Notes under the pieces: generated by a model
What the model saw: only the letters and a program-made list of their open reading frames with translations
Told to the model about the DNA's origin: nothing
Database searches by the model: none
Assembly: GCA_949752745.1 (NCBI GenBank)
Contig: OX457032.1
Coordinates: 16,408,720 to 16,472,719, forward strand
DNA: 64,000 nucleotides
Direction of reading: 5' to 3'
DNA from: Protula sp. h YS-2021
Lineage: Eukaryota > Annelida > Polychaeta > Sabellida > Serpulidae
Part shown: one piece after another, positions 35,401 to 48,017 of the stretch
Layout of the letters: each line of letters starts with the position of its first letter
Numbering within the stretch: the stretch's first letter is position 1
Made by a program: the position numbers and the translations under genes

Positions 35401-38400
35401 CCCCCCACCCCCCAAAAAAAAAAAATAATGAATAAATAAATAATCGAAAAAATAACTGTCCTCTCCAATCACAAGAAAAGTGTGGATTCGTGCATGCGCA
35501 TTCACTACACATAGCCATCGTAAATAAACAAAATCAAACCAAAGTAAAACAACACCGCGTATGGGTTCTCGTCATACTTACCCGCTCTATTCATTTTCTG
35601 CAGTCCGCCGTTTCCTCTCTGGTTCAGTTACTCACTTTACGAAAGAACTTACCTTTTTTTCTAAACTACTACTTTTCATTTATCACTATGGCTTAGATTT
35701 AGGCTTAGCTTAACTCCACAAATACCTGTTTCTGATACTACAGAAAATTTCAGTCACTTGCAATTGTCTGACCGAAACTTACCTAAAACAAAAACAAAAA
35801 TAAGAGAACGTCAAACTAGCATTTGTACACTTAGAAACTCGAACGACATAAACCAAAGAAAATGTGTACCAAACAAGGCAGTATACCCGACTACACGCCA
35901 TGATGTATACTGTATAAAGTATGGCACAAATAAGCACACGACATAGCATATACTACGCAGATGAATTCACGATATGATGTACACTGTAGACAGTAGTATA
36001 ACTGACCATATATTTTCACTGATTTATAAAAAAATCCAGCTTCAACAACCTAAGTTGGATGACTATAAAGAAATTTAATATATTACTGCCATCCTTTAGC
36101 TATAAGACGAAAAAAGCAACATGCAAAAAGAAAAAAAACAAACAAACAAACAAAGTAGAAATATAATTTAAAAAACAGTGACGCTCTGCATGCCCCAAAA
36201 AAAAAAATAAATAAAAAAAAATAAATAAAAAAAAATAACAAATGGAAAAGATTCAAGCAGAAAGAGCGGATTTTCTTCGCAAATAAAAAATCACCCGATT
36301 ATAATAGCTTTCCGAATCAGAAACGTGCAGATATTTAAATGCATTCAGTAATTTCTCTCAAAAAGCGATACTTTGTGATTGCTTATATGCTCTGCGTGCA
36401 AGTCAAAATGTAAAAATTATGTGAAAGTCGACTGACGTCACGTAGTGGCGTCTCTGGCTGCCTTGCCTCTATTGCTGGTAATATCAGGTTGTCTCGAGAG
36501 GAGGTAATCGGTTGATGCCTTCGACTAACATCAATGCACTCTCTTCAAAGTGTACACAGATGCACGGGAGCACAGGCCACTCTAGTTGCGATTCTCCTTT
36601 TCTGCGTACCTGATTCTCATCAGTAAAGGTGGTCTTTTTGCTGACGTCATCGTCTATCTCTTTCGGGACATCGTCCTCGCGCTTTTGACGTCGATCTTTC
36701 CAAGACGACAGCGAATGAGAAAGTTCCGCTTCTTTTTGCTTTTATGGCGACACAAAACACACACAAGACATGCAGTCATGCAAAGAAAATACCAGGTAAA
36801 ACCCCCCGTGCACCCAAACGACAACATCATCTAACACTGCTGGGCAAAAACGGCGAACTTTTCCTGAACATTCAGTAACATATGCGATCGTCTAAAAGGA
36901 AAAAAGTGAAACTGAGATAAATTCTGAGCGTTCACTGCAGTTTCGTCAATCAGCCTAGCTTATATCAAAGATAAAAAGTGTCGTTTTCAAACGGAAAAGC
37001 AGACAACAGAGTGACAATCTGGCGTCAGGCGCTGGATGGAGCTAAAACGATGGCGTGTGGTGTGAATGCAACCGCATTCAGATTTTTGCCTTCGGTAACT
37101 GTGTACGAATACACTTTGCAAATTTAAATCGTACTGTAAGCATTAATAACAGAGGCATCCCTATTAATTTCACCCATTTATTTTCTACCTGAGCAGCGCT
37201 TTTAAATGATATTTGAGCGCGAGGACATGATACCGAAGGCCGACAAACAAGCAAAATAGACTAATAACACTGTATTGTTTAAAATAAGAATTTATCAAGC
37301 AAATAAGAATTCAGATAATTTTTGTCATGGGTGAAATCGGCTAAATTGACTATGGTAGTCTATTCCGGAATAGACAACCGTCTATTCTGGAATAGACTAC
37401 CGAAGTTAAAAGTTCTCTGGAATAGAACGTTTTAAATTTTTCATACATATTACATTGTAGCATATATTACTTACAGGTTTTATAATATTTAAATTTACAA
37501 TTACACAAAAAAATGTTCCATTTAAAAGGATTTGAAGGTCGGTAGTCTATTCCGGAATAGACTACCGTAGTCGTAAAATGCGTTAGTTCACCAATGACAA
37601 AAAATATCTGATTTCTTATTTGCTTCATAAATTCTTATTTTAAATAATACACTGTTTAATGTAAATATGTGCTGCGCTATGCAGAAAAACACAAGTGCTT
37701 TAAATTATCTGAACATAGACATTGCTCCCTCCTTCTCTTCATTTTAAATAATTGCGGTTACTAAATGAACTGCTACATGCGTGAAATCTACTCTGATTGA
37801 GGTGCATCTACATACTTTATGCTTTTCCTACAGCTCAAAAAAATTTGAAAAGGTCCAGACTACCATCACGTTCTGTCTTTAAAAATCAAGGGCGTTTTAA
37901 AAACTAGACAGTGCTGAATATAGTTGTCTTTACTTAAGAAAAGCAAATAAAGTCAAGGATATAAAGACCAGTACAGCTCACTTTATGACGTCACGAAGGT
38001 GCTCTTCATATTCGAAATACTTCTATTTTTAAACAAAGCCACGTGACTTAGCCATATCAACTTGAAGCGTACGCGGCTTTGGAGCCATAAATTACAAAGA
38101 CACTCCTTTCTAATTGATTCCATACATATCACTTACAACCTATCCCTTACTAATAGCTCGTTTAAAAGCTAATTTATTAAAATTACTTTCTATCCATTTA
38201 TTTGCTGTAAAGTGAGACCACGAAAAGTGCGTGGAATTTTACAATTTAAGGCAAATGATGAATTTAAATCACAACTTCTCTCTCTCTCAATAAATTTAAA
38301 CACCACTTGGGCAGGGTTCGGACGTTTTGATTTTTGTTTTATTTTTTAAAAGGGATCTATGGCCTTTTTCCATATCACTGACTCTCAGTGCTTTCAAGAG

Positions 38401-38460
38401 TGATTAATGATTTCCACGACAAAAGTAGTGGCATTTCTATAATTATTATTATTATTATTA

Positions 38461-38506
<46 letters not shown>

Positions 38507-41500
38507 TCTTGGCTCAGTCGGACGAGCGTACACTGATAACTAATGGTTCGACACCACGAAACCATAGTTACAGAGAAAAACCACATATTTTGCTCACGTT
38601 GTTTGCTTTTGCTTTCAAAACGGAAAAAAAAGAAGGCAAGTGGTGATGTCTATGTCAAATAACCGTGCAGGCATAACATGCATAAAAAGATCAGCAACTA
38701 CAATAGACGAGACAAAACGTGCCTTGTTGTTGCAACTCAAACTTATCGTGCATGCGATTAACCGATTAACCGATTTCCTTTGTGAAGGAATGCAAGGCTG
38801 CCTTCGTTCTATACGATTGCGTGTTACGGACTGGTTTATTCGCCGTTTTGCATTTTTTAGATGAACCGCAACTCTCATGTGTCCAGTAACCAGATTATGG
38901 AGCGTTAAAGTTGTTATGTGCCTTTATAAGACCGCAGCATCCATTTTAGTTTACACGCCAAAATCTGGTTACGGGGCTGACCTCAGTGACGGGAAGATAT
39001 GACAGAATATGGAGAATATGACCAGAATGACGGAGTATATGACCGAATACGGAGGATATGACCGCAGTGACAGAGGATATCACCGAATATAGAGGATATG
39101 ACCTCAGTGATATGAGATATGATCGAATATGGAGGATGTGGTCGCGATGACCGAATATGGAGGATGTGGTTGCGTTAATGGAGAATACAACCGAACGACT
39201 TAGTGTTGTGGTGGTTGCAACAACACACACAAACAAACAAAACACAAAAAAATATATAACAGTATAACCATACACTCTCTCATTTTGACCAATCAAATCA
39301 ATTTATCCCTCTTGTTTTCACTGAGCTTCTTGTGTCGTATTTATTTTATTTCTTTATCCTTCAGTTTGTTAAAGTCTTAATAAAATTTTAAAAAGTCGTG
39401 TCGAAATATAAAACTTTGACCCACTTACCTCACCCCTGAATTTTCAACGCCACATGAAAAGAGAAAAAAAAAACAAATTAGACCTTAGACATTAAAATGA
39501 CATAAAACGTGAGGAATATTTAGAAACTGGAATTTTAAAACGCATAATTTAAAATCCTTTCTCAGAGATGTCACTAAATAAAATACTGCTAACGGAAGAC
39601 ACTTGTCAAGCAATTTTTATACTTACAATAATTTATCCATTTCAAATGCCTCTGTCATTTGTTTAATTTATGAAATGAGACATTCCAACTAGTAGGCACT
39701 ACATTTTATTGCCAATAATAATAAAATTTAGTAGCAGCTAGATACGTATACAGAATATATCATCGTAAAAGTTCATACGAAATATGAAATTTATGTGGGT
39801 ATTACATGCAGAATTACACCAAACTCCCCAAACATACATCCATAAACCAAAGTAACGCAAATGGTTTTCGAATAACAATGTTTTAAACAGCACCGTTCAC
39901 ACTGTGGAAATATCATCCGGAAACAAGCTGTCATTGGACGATCCACCGGAAGCGTGACGATGACTACGACTTAAGCCGACTACCCCTCCATCCCCCCCCC
40001 CCCTTCCCAAGTACCATCCCCTGGGGAATTTGAATAAAGTCTTTCTTGCATCTTTTACACCATATTGATCTATTTATAAACCTGAATGGAAATAATTATC
40101 TATTATTACTTATTATACAACAGATTAGGAAAAACCACATGAAGAGAAAAAAAGAAATATTATTATTGAAATTTGAAATATTCTTTTGGATTTGCGCTTT
40201 TTTAGGGACAAGTGTACAATAATTATTGCTCTTTAAAGTTTGAATATTACTTTTCGCTACAGATTAGGAATTGATGTGAGGTTGCTTTTAACAATTACGC
40301 CAGCACGCACATCATATTTAGGCTTGAATTTGTTTCAATAAGCAAAAAGGGGCAGTTCACGTTTAATAACATGCTCCTCATTTGAGGCACAATAGGCACA
40401 ATAATATCAGACTGGCTGAACTTTCGAAAAAAATAAATAGCCCTCAATTTTAAAGAATCTAAGTCAGTACCGTAAGTTAGGTTTTCTAAAGTAAAGAACT
40501 TGCTATTTCTAACCGCCCCCTCCCCAGCCTCCCCCTCCCCCCATTCAAGATTATCCACATCCGTTTTTGTTTTCTTATTCAAAAGAATAACGTTGTTATT
40601 TTTTAATTACACAACTCTTACCTCAGAAGTGTAAGAACAATAATATACAATCTTCAAGATAATATATTAAACCAAATACGACTTTCACGCATCACTAAAA
40701 CGTTAAAATTGGGACTTGGGGAGGGGAGGGGGTTGCTTAGCGAGGAAGGCGTGGACTCACGCGCGTAACCTGGCTTCCCGCGCCGCTTTCCTTTCAGCGC
40801 GCCTGCGCTCTAAGTCCTCGTCCAGGTTACTCGTCTCCGCTGCTCTGTAATGCGCATGCGTAAAACACACGTGACATGCAAACAGCACACAAAAGCAACA
40901 ACAACACATATAACGCATATACGAAGATGGCGTCGGTGTGACCAACTGCCGCCCTGGTAGGTTATGGCGCTTGAAGGATTTACCCCTTCCTGCCGCCAAT
41001 GGCACTAACTCCCCCCCCCCCCTCGGCTCTTCTACACCTTTCCAAAATGAATATGCTCAACAGAGAAAAACAGGCCCAAATTTGCGCACACTTTCAGCGC
41101 CAATGCCGACAGCATCTATCATATCATGAGCGCATAACATACACAGATACGAAACAAAATCATTAAAATAAAAAAAAAAATAAAATAAAGACATGCAAAA
41201 AATATTCATGCAACTGTCACACTATTGTTTCGTCATGTGCGTTAAATACATACCGAGCCAATTAAAACACATCACGTGGTGCAGACCCCGAAAAACAAAC
41301 GGCAGGAACCAAATAACACACTCATTGTACTTATGTTTTTTTTTCAGTGATTTAGTTAATGACCAAAAAGTTGTGGATGAGAAAATCCGATTGGCAGTTT
41401 CACACAGATTTGCATAAATTGATTTATCTTTAGGTTGTTTTGGCGGACTCATAGGCCTCAGAAGCAACAAGCGAGCGTCTAAAAAAAAAACAACTTTCCA

Positions 41501-44500
41501 AGATAGCCATATGTTCCACAAAGTAAGTGGGAGGTTTTAAACTCTGGAATTGGTATTCAAAGTGCAGGTACAAACGTCACAGAAATATGTGATGCCACAG
41601 CCCCCAGTGACGTCACAGGGTACCAACCCAAAAGCAGACGGCTCCTTAACTCCAACAGTTTTTATTTTCTTTTTTGAAAACAGAAATGTATATTATACTT
41701 TCTTAAGACCAGAAGCCAAAAAAAAAAAAAAACAAAAACAAAAAAAACAAAAAAAACAAAAAAAACCCAAAAGCTGAATCTGGCCTGTGCAATACTGTGT
41801 CGTTTCTTCAGGCATTTTTTTCATTCATACACGACTGCTTCTTTAATATTTCTTTTTTAAGACTTGTCACTTTAAGATCTTGCAGTTCCTCATTGTGACA
41901 CTAATCACAGGGGAGGCGACAGTTTATTTTACGACACAGCATTTCGCTTTGTAAACAGCCTGCATCACAGAGACCAACTAACTTCAGGATACATCGGCGT
42001 AAAAGATGGACATACAAACAAACAAACGGGACTAAATAACCAAATCCCTCCCCCCTCCTATCCCGCACTCTTTATAAATAGAGGCATTTTGCAGGCTGAA
42101 GGTATTAGAACTTACACAGCGAAAGAGGTACATATTTATCATCTCAAGTTTCCGTAATTAAGAATGGCATTCAACTTGATTTTTCAAGTCCCTACACTTT
42201 AGGCAACGAAACAATCCAAGTCTACATCACCCTCCTCCCACCCGAAATCTACTTTCATTGTTTTTAAGTAACAAATCATCCTAAATGCAACCTCTTAGTT
42301 TTTCTAAATGAAAAAAAAAAACAACTCACATAAAAAAAAAATACCTGAAACTCTACTTTTGATATAAAATGACTTTTGAAAAGTAGGAAACTGGTTAGAT
42401 ACACAGAAAGAAATGCACTGTATTGTCAGTGACGAGAATGTTAAGACACCATCCAGACAAGACGGCAAATGCTAGGACATCAGCTCCCCCCCCCCCACCT
42501 TCCCCCCCCCCCCCCCCCCCGCCAACCACCAATACCAACGTGGTATTAGCAACAAGATAAAAGTATCTCACCAATACCAATGCGATTTTCAAGCTGAAAA
42601 ATAGTTCTTTAACAAATACACACAGAACAATCAGCTAAAACACAGAAAAGAGGGTAGTTGTAATTTGCGAAACTGCGAAACATCCATGGAATTTAACAGA
42701 TGGTGGTAGCTGGGGTGTGGCTTTAAAGAGTAATTATATGCCACTGAAATGACAAAATTTTTCCTTTGGATTTTCTAATTACTATGGAAGAAATAGCCCG
42801 CAATATTTATTTGAAATCTACCCACGTTCCTTGAAATTCCATGGCCTAACGCCTACACAGTGCTCACACACAAAATACGACACGCACTTTGGGAACCAAT
42901 TTGTACTATATGATGCACGAGCCCACATTTTCCATGGCCACCCATGATTTGCACTGAATTCCGGTTAGCCATTTTCCACAGTTTCACAGTGAGTGCAAAA
43001 ACTTAACTTCACCATAATCACGCCAGAAAAACTGAAATACCTCACAGAGCTCACATTTACCGGTAGCTATGCTTTTTACAGCTGAGAAAATATTCCGCCA
43101 CAAAAGTCGCCACGGAGCATCATGCTCACGAAGCCAATGGTTTACACAGAGCAGCGATCGAAAGAAAAATCCCGAGTGCAACTGCCACAAATAATCGCCT
43201 TATCAGAGCACAGGCAAAGTTTGTCTTATCTCAGATTTAAACCTTTTCCTTAAATGGGGAACAGGACAAAATTAAGCAAAAGAACAAAATCCAAGCCTAA
43301 CATTCCCCAGGAGATATCAATTTGCAGACGTTTATTTCAGCACTTATTTTTCAAAGCAAATGTATTGCTTGTTTTCAAAACTTCACGTTATCTCTGATCG
43401 TGAATATTTCATGCTTGGATCTCGGTTTCTCACCGATTTTCTCAAAAGAGAAAAAAAAACTCAGAGATTTGAAGCCCAATACCTCGAAAATTATTTAACT
43501 CGACGATGAATCCTACTTACTTACTTTACTTATTTACTTTTTTATTCTTATCAATTAGCGCTCTTGAGATTGGACCTTTTTTCACGATATACCAATGCAA
43601 AAAAGGTTGCGTAGTTTTTAATTATTTTTTATTATATAAAGTCGCGGTTTCTTCGAAGGATTAGTTATAAGGGAACGTGTCAAAGGAGTCATGCAACGCT
43701 CTGCTTAGTAAAAAAACAAATCCATACAAACCTCCATATTTCCATTACCAACACGAAAACCAAGTCCAACACTTAATTAAAATACCACAACAATTAATAA
43801 AACATGCGGTACACTTACATGATGGTATCCGAAATTTGATAGTTTAATCAGAAGAAGTAAGAACGGCCAAAACCTGTGCCTCTACTGGGATAGATGTTTA
43901 CGCTCCGAGCTGTGGACGGGAAGTGAGGCCAAATAGTTCCTAGAAATAAGCAGGTGCGCGCTACGAATTATGGGTAGCAGTATGGCTCCCACTCGCCGTT
44001 CTCATTGGTTCTTGTAATAATATGGATTTGCCAGTATTTGTTATTGATTCAATCGACTGCGCACGCGTGGATACGTACATAAACAAGATATGCCAAACAC
44101 CGCAGACGAGAGTGCTATTTTTACCTCGCCCAGAAGAAAGGTTCATCTGGCAAACAGGGATCATTGCATACCAAACAACATTGCCTAGAAGTAGCTGGAA
44201 ACGTTTTGCTCACCGGTAACAATGTTGCTGCAACTTGTTAACCTAATCTGTACTAAGGTCTAATTGTCTTAAGAAAGTATTCAACAACATGAAAGAAATG
44301 TACTCAGTCCATGTTTAAAACGAAAAAAAAAGATTCCCCCGAACTCACCTTTTTTCTCAGTGTAATGTTCTTACGATGGAGCAACTGGTATGAACAAAAT
44401 ATCTCTTAAAATTGCAAATTAAGGCATATTTTTCTCTTTTTTTCAGCAGATGAATGACTTAAGTAAATTATTGTTATGTAAGTTTTTATTTATATTTCTT

Positions 44501-47500
44501 ATGACTGTGACGCGCGTATCAATTAGCTTATATACTTAAAACAATCCCCATATCACTTGAAACAGATTAGCAATGGCGTCTGCAGGGCAACGAAATATAT
44601 GGCACTAACATACACCGTTTTCAAAGGAAACTGTTAAAACTGAAACATGAAACCTCGTTTTCTATCGCACAATGACCCAACATCCTCACACCGTGTCCAC
44701 GAATCAAAATGTTCCGGAACAATGAATAAATTGATGGATAAACGATCTGAAAAAAAATCTTATCGGCTAATTGACCTTTAGGCAAATGCCTCACTGACAT
44801 TAAAACAAGGTCAAGGTTCACCAGAAATCTATATTTCTACGAGAAGAAAAACAAGAAATTATTGCAGAATATATACTGAGTTCTGTTATTAAAATGATTC
44901 GACGTTAATATTTTACCACACATGTTATACATTTATAAGCTTTTTCAGCCACTGATGAAAGAAATGCCGCAAAAATAAGAAACTTTTCAGTTGGCGTTAA
45001 CCTTATGTTTTGCTATTTGACGTTTGGGCAAGACTGCTTTATGACGTCACAATAGCAAAAAAAAAATGATACTTGTAGCACGCCTGGTGATAACTGAAGG
45101 TGAGTAGTTCAACGAAGCAGCCAGGGCCCATCAACCATTCGTGGAATAATTGTAAGAACTTAGACAGCAATTCCTACATTTCACGGCTAATGAGAAAATA
45201 CATAGAAATACTCACAGTATTTATAAGATGGAAGTACCGAAACAATGCTCGCTTCCATCAACCCTCCAATTTTTCTTCGCCATTCTGAATTATGTGTGCG
45301 GATATTACGCTACACGCAGTTAAAGCCGGCACAGAACAGGGGATACGCGCTGTACAACACCCCTCGTTAAGGTACATCCCCCTTCCAAATCTGTTTTGGT
45401 TCATTTGCCATTATGTCTTCAATAATTCACCTCTATTTGAAGAACACCACAGGCGTTCTTTTTATACGTTTTTTTTTATTAATGCAATTATCTCGTGTAT
45501 TTTAAATTTGAAAGAAACGGAAGGAATTTCAAAATGTATGTTATTAATCGTTTCATGTGAAAAACAGCGATATAGTTAGGTTAGTTGGCTGCGTGCGGCG
45601 GGATCGTAATCCATCGCCAGAACGTCCCGTTCTTTCTCTGTGCAGGGCCATGGATACTGGTTATATCTACTTCTATTCGCCGCAAAAAAACAAAACTGAC
45701 CTAAAGTAAATCAGAGACAAACTCTACACGAGGGCACAATCATAATGCACGCATGACTTTCGCTGAAGGAGGAACCTCGATTTGTAGCAGAATAAAGTAA
45801 TTGTTTATACAAATAAATAACGAGCTATTGAGTGAAGTAATACATCATGCACTTGTTATAACGGCATCGACGACAAAAACGTAATATGATTCGGTATGAC
45901 CTGCGGAAGCAGAGGAAAAATCGTCTCTATGCGAAGTACAAATGTTGTTACAAGACACTGATATTACAGTGAAAGTTAATTCGAATAAGTACTCCATGGA
46001 TGAATTCTTTACAAATTCAACCCTTTGCCAGTTGTCTGCATTCTAAAATTAACACGATGCTGTTAAATTGAATAGTTCTGGACAATGATATAAGTGTATA
46101 GAGATAAAGATAGGAAAACTGAGTGAATATGTACAGCTTAATATACTTACTAAGAAAACTGATCTACTAAATATGACTATTTCATTCTATTAACGTTACA
46201 CAATTGAGGAGCGTTACGAATATTATCGCCCAAGAGAAATGCAAATAGCAGCATGGTTGAGTTCCTGCCACCACTATGTGGAGGGTTATCTATAAAGTAC
46301 GCAGACTTCTTGACCTCTCCCCTCCTCCCCCCGCCCCTCCCCCATACCCCTTTTGCGCAAAATTTGTGACGTCAACTGTGCCTATCTCATTCTTGACCGC
46401 ACACCTACGTCACTGGGGCAGATCATCCAATCAGGGAATCTCCCTGGCACTGATAGTTTATTGGTGGCCCTAAAGGCTTAAGTTCTCACAAAGCCTTATT
46501 CCTACCCCCCCCCCCCGGTCTTTCCCCTTTCCCCACTGGATATTCCAGTGTCCATAATTCGAGTAGTAATCAGTGAAACCCCACCAAGAATCTCTATAGC
46601 ATTTCCCTTGGGTACAGTTGATACTGAAAACAAAAACACAATACCTAAACACATAGAAAAAGGACCACAAATTGTTCGTCCAACTTACATGTTCTTATCT
46701 AATCGACCACTTTCTAACCGACCAATCCCGGACGAGAAAGTCTCCACCCGTTTTGTAATGTCAGGATGTTCAAATTTCGGTTTTGGAATTCTTGTCTTAT
46801 CTTTACCCGACCTAATGAGACTTGTATCAAAAGTTTTTGAATTGATTTCGGGATGGTGGAAGCCACTCTTCACTGTATTTGACGGTACAAAAAGCTGCTT
46901 TGGTTCACTTTCTATACGCCGATGTTCACTAGCTTTCGGTAATTTTGAGGTGAGTTTTGAACTAGAATGGGATGTAACTTTTGAATTTGATTGCACCATG
47001 TGGGGCTTTTGTTTCCCGCCTGCTGATTGGTCGGATTTACTTCCGTTTGGCACTACCACATTTTCCCTCCTTAAATTACAAAGACATAAGCATATGTATC
47101 TTAATCTTGAGTCGAAACAAACGTTATTGTGCAATTACAATTATCACAGTCACGCGTTTCATAAATGTTTGCAATTATGGTGAATGGGGTTGGTATTATA
47201 AATAATAAGGATTTCACCTATTTCCGCTTTCCAGTTAAGTGAAATTATTTTCATTCATTTATATAATATTACAATCACAAACTGTTCTTTTCTTATCAGA
47301 CTGTTTATGATGAAACCAAACCTAAGAAATTGGCAAATCCAAGAAATCTATACTTGAAAATTCTTGACATACATATAAATAACATTCAGTTTAAAAAAAA
47401 AAACAAGAAGAAAAAAATGAACAAAATGTATAAGTACATTGCACCCAGCAGAGTCAGCAATTGGGCCTTGCTCTCAAAAGAGTACTTTTACAACCATTAC

Positions 47501-47803
47501 ACAGTACTACAATTGCAATGGGAGGGGGGGGGGGGGTGGGAGCACTTGCAGTTTAGCGAGGCGTTCTTCTCGCTCTTTACGACGCCGCAGGATTCTTTCA
47601 GAGATTTCTTCAGCATCTTGCGCCCCCTTTGAAGGTCCAAAGCTGAAACAATACGACATCATTGCTACCATCGCCGCCCATTCCCGCCAACCGCCCTCCG
47701 TATCTAGAATTCCTCACAGTTTAAGCTTCTTTGCGAAAACACTCTTTTTTGCTCATATCCAGTAAAAATCAAATAATAATAATAATAAGAATTATTATTA
47801 TTA

Positions 47804-47862
<59 letters not shown>

Positions 47863-47955
47863 GAAATAACTAACAACAGCAATATTAATAATAATAATAA
47901 TAATAATAATTATTATAATAATAATAAAATTAAAATAAAAATAATAATAATAATA

Positions 47956-48017
<62 letters not shown>

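Noticed and set aside
43820..44010. Alternative first exon or internal promoter (CATCAT at a GTAAGT donor, CCAAT box nearby)
   Set aside because: No start codon is created with any downstream exon and no coding frame leads into the donor; kept only as a possibility.
46548..47183. 211-codon plus-strand open frame
   Set aside because: It is the antisense shadow of troponin I exon 4, whose minus-strand frame has matching splice signals and phases.
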